Positions 1-9,745 of a stretch of DNA of 64,000 nucleotides are shown in pieces. The notes under the pieces were generated by a model that did no database searches, was not told the origin of the DNA, and worked only from the letters and a program-made list of their open reading frames with translations. Positions within the stretch are counted from its first letter, which is position 1, and every line of letters starts with the position of its first letter. A program made the translations under genes and the position numbers. Origin of the DNA: Tritrichomonas musculus (Eukaryota > Parabasalia > Tritrichomonadida > Tritrichomonadidae); NCBI GenBank assembly GCA_039105265.1, contig JAPFFF010000006.1:558001-622000 (forward strand), read 5' to 3'.

Positions 1-665
1 GAGATCCTTTCAAAATTGTATTAATATAAACTTTTGAATTAATTGAGCATTCAAGAATTATTAATTTTGATTTGAAGCCAATTCCAATTGCTCCCCAGAC
101 GAGAATTTTAGGTGGAAACGCACGTTTATGGTATCTAACATCATCTCCCAATTCTTTAGGTTTCCTCCATAATTTTGAAGAATTTGAAGCTAATTGAAAA
201 AAAGATTCATCCGAGAACACAACTTTATTCCATTCATCTTTCCAATCCACTTTTTCTTGGCAAAATTGAATTCGATCTTGACGATTTGTATCGCTAAGCA
301 TAACTGATGGCAAAGGGTATTCAAACGAAAATCCAAGTTCGGCTCTGACTCGATCAACAGTTTGTCTACTTGTATTAACTTGATATTTTTCTTTAATTTC
401 ATTTGCAAGCGAAGAAGATGTGGAACGTCTATCGCAAACAGTTGAAACTTCAACAAACTCTTTTATTTCCTCTGTCATTTTTGTTTTCGGGCCTCGTTTC
501 TTGTGACATGTACTAACTGTAGGCTGATTATAATTTTTGATTGTCTGTGTTGTAACACCGAGATAATTTGCTACTTGAGAAGGTTGAAGATTATGTTGTT
601 GAATCATATTTAACGCAATTTCTTTCCTAATACGAACCGCTTCTTGTGATTTAGGTATCGACATT
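1..665 (-). CDS. Tc1/mariner-type transposase, partial (C-terminal part lies beyond the left window edge)
   Basis: An open frame of about 221 codons starts at an ATG (MSIPKSQEAVRIRKE) and runs without a stop off the left edge. It begins with a helix-turn-helix region (QPSQVANYLGVTTQTIK), then a basic GRPR-like linker (KKRGPKTK) and a second HTH half. The start of the DDE catalytic core follows, with the first catalytic aspartate in VVFSDESFF and the conserved LVWGAIGIGFKSKL strand region. The second and third acidic residues would lie outside the window. No internal stop or frame change is visible, so this copy may be intact. The core resembles that of the transposase at 3543 (SDES; GAIGxGFKSKL), but the N-termini differ, so the two are relatives rather than recent copies. 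No terminal inverted repeat was recognised upstream. Confidence 0.85.
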
Positions 666-713
666 TTGAATAAAATAATTAAAATTTTAAAATAACGGTT
701 TTATATTCAAAAT

Positions 714-953
714 AATTATGAGCTTGCCTATAGTTCTTGCTATGATGTTATTCGCTCGGTATTACCATTTCCATGTGAAAGTAATCTTAGAGAACATTAT
801 TCTCCAGAAGTCTCAAAAATTGAACAAAGATTAACAAAACCAAATGAAATTGAGACAACATTGAAAATTTGAGAAAAAGATTTTGATGAAGATATTATCA
901 TTGTTCTTTTTACAAATATCGTAAATGAAAAGTTTGAAGATTATGAAAAGTAA
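714..953 (+). pseudogene. Fragment of a second-family DNA transposase
   Basis: A 79-codon stretch, interrupted once, reads AYSSCYDVIRSVLPFPCESNLREHY near its start. This matches in pattern the region AYSYLRSLFPFPSESILHE of the element on the opposite strand at 1067-3164. It is therefore a short relic of a transposase with the same Y-x-x-(L/I)-R-S-(L/V)-(F/L)-P-F-P-x-E-S motif. No start codon or flanking repeats are seen, and it lies immediately upstream of the Tc1 transposase at 1-665. Assignment rests on one motif only. Confidence 0.45.
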
Positions 954-1066
954 AACAAATTTTTGATATTACGCAATTAAATCATAATAAAACGTATAAT
1001 TTTTTCTCAATAAATACAATTTTTCAGGATTTCACAATTAAATATTGATTTCAAGTATAATTTTTA

Positions 1067-3164
1067 CTAAAGTCTAAATAGCTTTTTCAAGGATTGTGGT
1101 GTACTGCAAAGCTGTAATGATGCTATATCTTTCAGCTTCATTTTTCTTCTCATGAAGAAATTAAATTTAGCTACTTCTAGTGGGTGCATTGGTCGCATAG
1201 CTAATTCTGTCTTCCTTTTATTTATAAAAGATTCTAATGTTGCTGGAGGGATGTACGGTAAAGTCAATGCAGCTTGGTTTTCAGTTCCATGAAACAAGCA
1301 GTGATCTATAATTCCCACTTCTTCACTAGTCCAATTGTGCCTAATGTAGGTAGTTGGAACATATTGTTCTTCTTTACTAAGTGAATAATACCGAGAAGTT
1401 ATTTTGCTTGATGTGGTTAAAGTATAAGAAACTTTGGGTTGTATTGACACTGTTCTATGAATGTTTCCAATTTATTTGTAAACGTTTTCATGTCTATGCT
1501 ATTTGGTTTTCCCAATATATAATTTATTTCATTTAAAAGTAGTTGAGATATTTCTTCAGCCGTTCCACCAAAATCTATATCTTGGTAACCAGTTGAAAGA
1601 GTTACTCTACCTTGATCTAGTCTTTTCTTCCTTTTTTTTTCATTAGCTTTTGAAATAGTTTTTATAAAGTCGTTTTTGGAAGCAACATGAATTAGTTTTC
1701 CCACTGTTTCGTCTTGATGCACAAGAGATCGGATGTTTCCGATTTTGTTTTCTGTAACATGAGTACCTAGCCTATCAAGTCTTAGTAACAAATTACCTTG
1801 GCTTATCTCAAATCGTGTTATAACTACAGTCGGAATCATCCTTTCTAACTTCTCTAATGTAAACATTGTTAAAAAATCGTTTTTTGCTGATCGCTTGTAG
1901 GAAACATTATATGGTTATCTTTATATATCGTTAATAGAATATTTAAAAGTATCGTTAATAAGTATACTCGTGTTTCTGGGGAGATGTATTCGTTGAGTAA
2001 AGATTCTACCCATAAAATATTCAAGAAAATAAAAAAGAAGCTTTCTGTTGAATATTTTGTAAGTAATTCTTTTGAGTTCTTTAAATTGAAAAGTCCAATA
2101 GCGAATTTATCTCTCATCTTTGAGAGATTTGAAAAATCATTTAAGATTGGTCCCAAATGAAGTACTTTGTTTGTGTTTAATCCTGTAACATAACGCGATT
2201 TAACATGAGGATTTATTACAATTTTATTGTCAAGAACCCTTGAGCGTGTATTCTTCCATATATGTAAAGGATTTTCATTCAATAATTGAATCATTGTATC
2301 AATTTGATTTTTTAAAAAAATGTGAATAATGAGAATCACCATCCACGGCACAATAATTGATTGGAAAATTGGTTTCTTTTGATTTTTCAATGATTTCTGC
2401 AATTAAACTGTCAATTTCCAAATTAGCATTTCCATTTACTTTTTTTTTTTAAATGTATAATAAAAGGTTTGAATCTAATGTCCAAAAGAAAGATTAAAAA
2501 TAAGAAAACATGTTTGTTATTGTCTTGTTCATCTGTAGATTTGATTTTTCGTAAGATCTTTCCTGCAAAAGCGTCAACTGCAAGACGGGACTTAATTTTT
2601 TCATCCTTTAACCCATAAATCTTTTTTTGATAGTCAAAACGTTTGATAATATTATTTATATCTGTTATGTCTTTTTTTGTGGTCTGAAACAGCAGAATTG
2701 AAAATTTCGTGCAAAATACTCTCAGAAGGAAAAGGAAACAAACTTCTTAAATAAGAATATGCATCTGGAGATTTGCAAAATAAGTTGTAAGAAAATAACT
2801 TTGCTTCTTCCGTATAACGGGCTCCATTTCCCTTATCTACGTTATTAAAAATATTTGTAATAATGCTTTGCCTTATTTTCTTATTTTGTAAATCTATTTT
2901 AGCACAATAATCAATGGAATCTTGATTTATCTGAAAAATGTCGTTTGCTGACTGATCACTTGAAACACTTTCACTTGGATCATTTGAAATATTTTCAATC
3001 TGGTCTTCTTCTAAGTCATCACTCTCTGAATAATCAGAATAAGGATCAGATTCATCAGAACTGTTTGTTTTACAAAATCTAAAATATAAGAGTTTGTACT
3101 TATTTCTCTCTCTTCTTTGTTTAGCTTCATGCTTTCCTTTGAATAGTCGCTGAACTAAGTCCAT
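1067..3164 (-). mobile_element. Broken DNA transposon, tentatively P-element/THAP-like, with a Myb-like C-terminus
   Basis: Successive reading frames on this strand look like pieces of one large transposase, broken in about four places. From N to C they show an acidic Ser/Asp-rich leader; a segment with YTEEAKLFSYNLFCKSPDAY and LRSLFPFPSES, which resembles the entry to P-element/THAP9-like cores; a region with AVDAFAGK and CAVDGDSHYSH that could hold two catalytic aspartates; a long helical middle; a segment with NKIGNIRSLVH; and finally WTSEEVGIIDHCLFHG, which resembles a Myb/SANT repeat. No terminal repeats or target duplication were recognised, so the ends are approximate. The family is inferred from motif pattern. 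Another DDE superfamily is possible. The element looks old, with no intact copy in this window. Confidence 0.5.
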
Positions 3165-3542
3165 TTAAATGATCGGCCTTATTTCAGAAAAAGTTTAACC
3201 GTTTTTTAAAACATTAATATTTTTCATTCAATTTTATCTTAATTTTTTTCTCAATTTTCTCTTAACTTTATTTAAATCTTCAGAAAAATAAGAGAATTGC
3301 TTCTCAATTTTTTTAGATTTCTGAGATGAATTAATTAATTGTCGTACGTTAAGTTCTCAATTTAAACTTAATTCCATAAGTTGGTAATATAGGCGAATTT
3401 TAGCCTAAACCGCTGTTTTCAATTCAAAATATAATTGTTTTTGAATAAAGATAACAAATTTTGATAGAAAACAAAAGCTTTATTGAAAAGATAACCATTT
3501 TTGAGAGAACAAACAACGTTTTTTTTAATCCTTCATATTTAA
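3165..3542. other. AT-rich spacer between two transposon relics
   Basis: No coding potential is seen. It may hold the 5' ends of the two flanking, divergently oriented elements, but no inverted terminal repeats could be matched. Confidence 0.4.
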
Positions 3543-4815
3543 ATGAAAAGCAGTGAAACACCTGAAGCAGCGATCATCCGCTTATACAAAAAGGATCTTT
3601 CACCATATGAAATCAGAAAAAGAATGGGAGCAGGATACACTAGGATAAACAACACTATAGAAGAATGCAAAATAACAAAAGAAATTCCCAAAAGTAAGAA
3701 AACTGGTAGTCCTCCTAAAAGCACACCAGAAGTATTAAGATTTGTTTCTGAAAAAACTTATGAAAACCGTTTTCAATCTTGCAAAGATATATCAGAACAA
3801 CTTAAAGAAGAAAAAATAGGTAGCGTTTCGCCAAGCTCGGTATATCGTTATAAAAAGCAATTAAAATTCGAATTCATTGCACCAAACATTAGGCAGTTTC
3901 TTTCTCATCAAAATGTAGAAGAAAGATTGTTATTTTCAAATTCTTGGCTTTCATCAAACAATAATAGTGATCTAATCGTTTTCTCTGATGAAAGCAGATT
4001 CTGCCAAATGAATGACAACACATGGCGCTGGATGAAGAGAGGAGATACATCAGATGATGTTTATTACGACTCGACCAAATATCCTCAGAATTCTATCATG
4101 GTTTTTGGGGCTATCGGCGTGGGCTTTAAAAGTAAATTAGTTATAGTCAATGGAACTGTGGATGAACTAGAATACCGTAAAATATTTAATCAATCTGGAT
4201 TATGTGAAAAACTTAACCCAGTATATGGAGCAGGCGGTTTTTTCTTCATGCAAGATGGAGCCCCAGCCCATTCTTGCAAAACGATCAAATTGTTTCGCAA
4301 AAAAAGAACTACATTTATTAAATGATGGCCCCCAATAGCCCTGACCTAAACCCAATAGAACAACTTTGGGGGGCCATTAAACGTATTTTAAAAAAATTCA
4401 AAATATTAACAAAATTAAATTAATTCAAAAAGTTTAAGAAATATGGAATTTGTTTCCACAGTCTTCGATAAGCAAGTTAGTTCGTTCTTTTAATATAAGA
4501 CTCCGAATGGTCATCAGCGAAAATGGACAATCAATAAACCATCTCTTAAGAAAAAGTTTATACGACATTCCTCAAAAAGTTTTATAATCAGAAGATTTAA
4601 TCGAAAATTCCGATCCTACAGTTAACGATGAACCAATAGAATTTAAAACAAAAAGACAATATGACCCAAATGAAGATAACTTATTATTGCAATTAAAAAA
4701 CGATGGTTTAAATTATACACAAATTGCTCCAATGTTCAAAGAACGAACAGCAAATTCACTTAGATCAAGATATAATTCAATTACAGGAAAGAAAAAAAGG
4801 AAAAAAATACTTTAA
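3543..4815 (+). mobile_element. Tc1/mariner transposon copy, decayed, with a Myb/SANT-like C-terminal extension
   Basis: The first 260 codons (ATG at 3543) are open and give paired HTH segments, then a DDE core with IVFSDESRF, VFGAIGVGFKSKL and FMQDGAPAHS. The frame then changes around 4300-4330. The conserved PNSPDLNPIEQLWG block follows in another frame, with spacing suggesting a DD34E enzyme. Further downstream, after more breaks including a TAA at about 4584, lies a segment with YDPNEDNLLLQLKNDGL and RTANSLRSRYNSITGK, which reads as a Myb/SANT-like repeat followed by a basic tail (KKKRKK). This copy cannot encode a full-length transposase. No terminal inverted repeats were recognised, so the outer borders are unknown. 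Confidence 0.8.
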
Positions 4816-5503
4816 TCTTTTTTATTTAAACAAAACTTTTTAAATAGTTTATTTTTTTTTTTTTGAATGTGATCAAAACTTGGTAACAATTTCTATAGTT
4901 TTTGCGATGTCTTTTGTGAGAGTAAAAAACGGATAACTAAATATTGAATGAAAAAAGTTATGTGAATAATTGAAAACTATTACCGAGTTTTGAAATATAA
5001 AGTGCCCCCAAAAAATAGGGGTCTAATTCAATAAAATAGCGGTCGACGATCAAGTTAAGAAAAAATTGTATATTTTTTCAGAAAATATAATTTTTAGAAA
5101 AAAATTTTTTTTCCAATTTTTTTTTTCTCAAAATAAATTTTTATTATCGTTTTCCCTTGAAAATAATTATTTTTTGAATCGACCCCCTATTTTTTAAATC
5201 GACCCCGCTTTATTTCTCTCACTTTAGTTTATAAAACTTGTTGTTTTCATAATAAAAAAACTAGAATACGGGCTGTCTCGAAACTTTGCAAATCATTTTA
5301 TTTGTCAATGTTCTATCAAATATATGAAAAGCCGAACTTTTGAAATTAAATTGAGTGAATTCAGATCCTTCTTAAATAAACTCTTTATAATGAAATGCAA
5401 AACTGATATATCATGAATTTATTGAATCATTAAAAAACTTCAGATTCAAGGTAATTTTGAGGTATCAATATGAAACGGAAAAGTCAAATATATTAGTGAG
5501 AAA
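4816..5503. other. Non-coding AT-rich region with small inverted repeats
   Basis: No gene is seen. It holds an imperfect inverted pair (CAAAACTTGGTAA at 4874-4886 and TTACCGAGTTTTG at 4980-4992). It also holds a cluster of AAAATAG(G/C)GGTC-like motifs at about 5008-5045 that recur inverted at about 5180-5210. Both look like debris of small non-autonomous elements. Confidence 0.4.
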
Positions 5504-5982
5504 TAGACTTGTTATTTTGAGAATCGATATCAAAAACGTCACTTTTTTGCATCTGATACTCGATTATCAGTTTTAAAATCTGATATCGAGATTATCGATT
5601 ATCAAGATATCAGATATGAAATGTGATATAAAAATAATTGTAAACTTGATATCAATTACCGAGATCTCGAGATCTCAAACTGATTTATCTTCTTTTATAA
5701 TTGGTATTTGTGATTTTATAATATTTAAAAATATATAATATAATGTATTGATGTTTATTTTAAGATTAAAATCAAAAAATACATTCTTTTTTTATGAAAT
5801 ATTTGGGATTAAAATACGATCATATATTTATCAAAAAGTTTAATTGAAAATTCTGATATCAAAAGCTGAGAAAAAAAAATCTCGTTCTCTGAAATCGATC
5901 TCGAGAATCTGTATATATTTATGTATCGATATCAAAAAGTCAATCAATTATCGATCTCGAGAATCGGAGAATAACAAGTCTA
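5504..5982. mobile_element. 479-bp MITE, copy 1 (TA-flanked, Tc1/mariner-type ends)
   Basis: The segment begins TAGACTTGTTATT and ends AATAACAAGTCTA, so its 13-bp ends are perfect inverted repeats that include a flanking TA. Similarity between the two ends continues further inward. A copy of the same length lies at 35617-36095 and differs at only about six positions. There is no coding capacity. The interior is rich in GATATC, ATCGAT and CTCGAG palindromes. TA at both borders is the target preference of the Tc1/mariner superfamily, so the element was probably mobilised by such a transposase. Confidence 0.88.
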
Positions 5983-6464
5983 GTGAGAAATAAAGCTATT
6001 TTAAAAACGATATGTCACTTTCCAACGTGTTTTTATAGAAATTCTATTAAAAAGTTGAACTTTTTAAATAAGGTGACTTATCTTTTTTGGAATAACTTTA
6101 CTTGATTTATTTTACAAAAAAATTGAATTGAAATGTTCGTTATTCAGGAGTTTGAGTACTTCTAAATGTACGTTTAATAAAACAAACTTTTTGTGGTAAT
6201 TTCTGAATGTACGTTAAAAAATAAAAACAATTATATCTTTGAATACACTGATATAATTCATATATTATAATGAATTTAATATACATATTTATTAAATATT
6301 ATAATATTAATAATTACAATTTTGAAATATTGTTATTTTTTGCTGGCGGCCTCCTCAATTCAAATATAAAGTATAAATAATTGAATGGTTTACATAAGCA
6401 TTTATCAGAAAATTTGAATTTGGTTTTCTTAAGTTTATTATATTTTTATTATTTGGCTTTTAAA
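5983..6464. other. Intergenic AT-rich spacer
   Basis: No coding or structural feature is recognised other than a short direct repeat (AATGTACGTT at about 6164 and 6207). It includes the 5' flank of the small gene at 6465. Confidence 0.3.
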
Positions 6465-6839
6465 ATGGATGATGATTTGTTTGAACCAATTCAACAAGAT
6501 GAATCCGAAGAACTCTCATTTATAGATAGGGTAAATCAAAATGGACAAAAAATAATTCAATTTCAAGAAAACCAAATTCAAATTCAAAATTCGATTAACG
6601 AATTACAATCTTCATTAAAAATCAATCAAATATCTTCAATTCATGATATTCAAGAATTGCTTTTAAAAATATCAAGCAATCTTGAAAAAATACGCGAAAA
6701 TAGTTTATTAAACGGGGAAATAATCAACCAAATCAAAGAAGAACATGAAGAACTTGAGGAAGAATTCTCAAAAATGAAAAAGTCAGAAGACATTCAAGCT
6801 GAAATAAAAGATCTGGTTGATATTATTTCTAATAAATAA
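6465..6839 (+). CDS. Small coiled-coil protein of unknown function
   Basis: The encoded protein is 124 aa, beginning MDDDLFEPIQQDESEE. The open frame extends 28 codons further upstream through a hydrophobic Leu/Tyr/Phe-rich stretch, but that part looks like translated AT-rich leader, and the ATG at 6465 starts a normal acidic sequence. Residues of about 25-115 are Gln/Ile/Leu/Glu-rich with heptad-like spacing (FQENQIQIQNSINELQSSL; QIKEEHEELEEEFSKMKK), so a parallel coiled coil is likely. There is no signal peptide and no domain I recognise. It stands alone between two long non-coding stretches. Size and composition would suit a small tether or kinetochore/Golgi-type coiled coil, but nothing specific supports that. 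Confidence 0.55.
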   Translation: MDDDLFEPIQQDESEELSFIDRVNQNGQKIIQFQENQIQIQNSINELQSSLKINQISSIHDIQELLLKISSNLEKIRENSLLNGEIINQIKEEHEELEEEFSKMKKSEDIQAEIKDLVDIISNK

Positions 6840-7684
6840 CTTATCAAAATTATTTGCCCAGTCAAAAAACTTTAGTGTGGTTTTATTACATTCATTTTTT
6901 TGATAACAGTTTTTTTTTTTTTATTTGTGATCAATAGTTATCGAAAAATTACTTTTTTATTTTATAAGAATCGTATATTAATTATCTACAAAATTGATTT
7001 TAATCATTCATTTTTCCTTTTGGCTTATGGAATACGATTTTTCTATTATTAACAAAAAATATGAAATCGCAAAATAAATAAACAATTCTAATTAATGCTA
7101 TACTATACATGCCTTATTTTTGATATAATGATTTTAAATTGTAGCCAAAAATAAATTTCTTTAAATGAATGAAGATAATTTTCAAATTAAGAATGAATCA
7201 TTTTTAAAAGGCAATCATTGATTTTGCTCACATATAATCTTAAAGCTATTCACAAACAGAGTGAATTTTTTATTCATTAAAAACAAGTGGAAAAAAGAAA
7301 TATATAGTTTCTGTGTATTTTTATACAATTGAAAATAAAATTATTTCGATTTTATTATCTTTTTCAATGGAATTTCATCTATTTTTGTATTATTTATCAA
7401 AGAAACATACATAAAAATTATTAATTTAATTAATTTCAATTAATTATGATTATATATTAATATATTTAATATTCTTTTGATCAAAAATAATCAATTTAAA
7501 AATGAAAACATTCTCAATTTTTAAAATAAAATAAAATCATCTTTTGAAATATTCAAATATGATATAATTTTTTAAATTTTAATATTTACTACCTAAAACT
7601 ATCATATATATAAACAAGTAAAATCTTTGTGAGACATGTGAATTAAAATTTTATTTTTTTTTTACAATCCCGATAAATTTTTTA
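6840..7684. other. 845-bp AT-rich intergenic region
   Basis: No ORF, RNA gene or repeat element is recognised. It contains homopolymer runs and simple AT-rich sequence, and ends in the 5' flank of the HECT gene. Confidence 0.4.
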
Positions 7685-9745
7685 ATGCAAAAGAAAACTC
7701 TTGAAAATCTTTTCCAAAGACAATTTTTAATAGGCTGTAATTGTATTAACTGCAATAATGCACATTGCCGTAGTTGCAACGACTTTAAACATATTAGACT
7801 TTCTCGAGCTGAATTAATTGAAATGTCTCGATATTATGCCGCAAGCCCTAAACTCCATAAATTTTTGTGTCCAAACCTTCCTGCCATAATCACAGACCCA
7901 AACATTAGGAAAAGACTCGATAAATTCAATGCTTGGGCGAAAGATTTTTTGAATCAAACCGACGAATCTAAAATTGACTTCCCAACAGCTATTATGGAAA
8001 TTAATGATGTATCGGACATATTTCCATATGCTTTATTAACAAACGACCGACCACTCTCTGATAATAACGATGCTATTGACGAAGACGTTTTTTTCAATTT
8101 AGCAAATAAACTCTCAACTCACTCAGAAGTAACTGCTGCTGTAACTGCTCTAGTATTCACTAATGCAGAAAATCTTAATCCAAATCTTTATTATTATTCA
8201 TCAATTCGTGCCTTTACTATTTTATTCGCATTTCCGCAAATATATCACATATCAGTTGTTGATGAAGTTCTTACTCGTCTTATATTTATTCTTGCTAATA
8301 TTGGACCTATATCTAAACGAGTTGTCGAAGCCTATTTCCGAAGAAATAAAAAATTACTCTCAAATGCTGTTTCTGCTTGTCACTTACTAATTCAGCACTA
8401 TATCTCAGCAAACGGAGACTGTGATCCACACATGGCACCTGTTTTAGATATTTGCCGTGCAATTAAAGTTCTTTTTGATTCAAATTCTGATTCTGAAGAA
8501 CCACTTCCAAACTCAATTTTTTATGATTACTATATTAATCAGCGAATTAACGTTGACAATGAATTAAAAATGGACCAGAAATTATCTTTTGTCCAATTTC
8601 CATTTGTTTTATCTTTAGTGACAAAATATGCTTTCTGTAGATCTCAATCTGCTGAACTTTTACGTAGTACAGCATCGTCAACAGGATCTTCCCTTGATCC
8701 CTTTTATACAATAAGGATACGAAAAGATCATTTCCTTGAAGATGCTAGTAAGCAAATAATGCAACAAAATCCAAATATTTATTTACGAATGATTAAAGTT
8801 GTTTTTGATAACGAGCCAGAATATGAAATTGGAGGCCCAAGCCGTCAATTCTTTTACATGTTATCAAATCAATTATTTTCACCAGAATTAGGCCTTTTTG
8901 AACGCTGCGAAGAAAATAATCTCTTATGGTTTAACCCAAATTCGTCCAAAGATCCTCAGATATATCAATTAGCTGGAACAATTGTTGGTCTTGCAATTTA
9001 TAACGCTGTTCTTCTTCCAATTCTCTTCCCTTATGTTCTTTACAAGAAAATTCAAAATCCAAATATTAACTTAAGTATACATGATTTATCACAAGTTGAC
9101 CCAGCTGCATCTAGGAGTCTCTTTTATATGGTCATGATGCGTGCTCGTGGCCAGGACATTATGCAACTTGAAATAACTTTCGATATAACCACCCAAATAA
9201 ACGGGAAAATTTCTACATTTTCATTAAAGAAAGGACAAGAAGATTTGCTTGTTACAAACAAATCTCTTGATGAATATATTCAACTTTATCTTAATTACAG
9301 AATGAATGCTTCTGTCAAGAGGCAATTTGATGCTTTTGCAAAAGGTTTCAAACAAGTTTGCAAGGCTCCTATTTACTCAAAACTAGAGCCTTCAGAACTC
9401 GGAATTCTCGTCTCAGGAGAAGAAGCTGTTGAATGGTCTGAGTTGAGGAATAATTGTGAGTATAAAGGCGGTTACACAAATGAGTCAGATCAAGTCAAAT
9501 GGTTCTGGGATCTCTTTGAAAATGAATTTACGGTTGATGATAAAAAGATATTCCTTAAATTCATAACTGGAACAGATCGAGCTCCTTTAGGAGGACTTGA
9601 AAAAGTTAAAATTGTTATGCAAAAAGTTGAGTCCACTGACGAACTACCAAGCTCAAAGATAAGTGCCAATATCTTTATTCTTCCTTGCTATCAATCAAAA
9701 GAAGAAATGGTGAATAAATTGAAAACTGCAATTTTCAAGAAGTAA
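7685..9745 (+). CDS. HECT-type E3 ubiquitin ligase of UBE3A/E6AP architecture, with serine at the catalytic cysteine position
   Basis: The product is 686 aa. HECT ligases accept ubiquitin from an E2 on a C-terminal cysteine and pass it to substrates. The N-terminus (C18, C20, C23, C28, C31 in IGCNCINCNNAHCRSC) resembles the AZUL zinc finger that marks UBE3A, and the C-terminal 350 or so residues are a HECT domain: FDNEPEYEIGGPSRQFF at the start, VGLAIYNAVLLPILFPYVLYKKI, and FITGTDRAPLGGL in the C-lobe. In the C-lobe the canonical hTCfN motif aligns with KISAN, so the catalytic position is Ser660 (AGT at 9662-9664). A cysteine occurs eight residues later, in ILPCYQSKE (Cys668). The frame is otherwise intact. 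This may be a non-catalytic HECT protein, or an enzyme using the shifted cysteine, which would be unprecedented as far as I know. ATG at 7685 is the first in frame. Confidence 0.9.
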   Translation: MQKKTLENLFQRQFLIGCNCINCNNAHCRSCNDFKHIRLSRAELIEMSRYYAASPKLHKFLCPNLPAIITDPNIRKRLDKFNAWAKDFLNQTDESKIDFPTAIMEINDVSDIFPYALLTNDRPLSDNNDAIDEDVFFNLANKLSTHSEVTAAVTALVFTNAENLNPNLYYYSSIRAFTILFAFPQIYHISVVDEVLTRLIFILANIGPISKRVVEAYFRRNKKLLSNAVSACHLLIQHYISANGDCDPHMAPVLDICRAIKVLFDSNSDSEEPLPNSIFYDYYINQRINVDNELKMDQKLSFVQFPFVLSLVTKYAFCRSQSAELLRSTASSTGSSLDPFYTIRIRKDHFLEDASKQIMQQNPNIYLRMIKVVFDNEPEYEIGGPSRQFFYMLSNQLFSPELGLFERCEENNLLWFNPNSSKDPQIYQLAGTIVGLAIYNAVLLPILFPYVLYKKIQNPNINLSIHDLSQVDPAASRSLFYMVMMRARGQDIMQLEITFDITTQINGKISTFSLKKGQEDLLVTNKSLDEYIQLYLNYRMNASVKRQFDAFAKGFKQVCKAPIYSKLEPSELGILVSGEEAVEWSELRNNCEYKGGYTNESDQVKWFWDLFENEFTVDDKKIFLKFITGTDRAPLGGLEKVKIVMQKVESTDELPSSKISANIFILPCYQSKEEMVNKLKTAIFKK

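Noticed and set aside
190-456. 88-codon minus-strand frame
   Set aside because: It overlaps, in another frame, the better-supported transposase that runs from 665 off the left edge.
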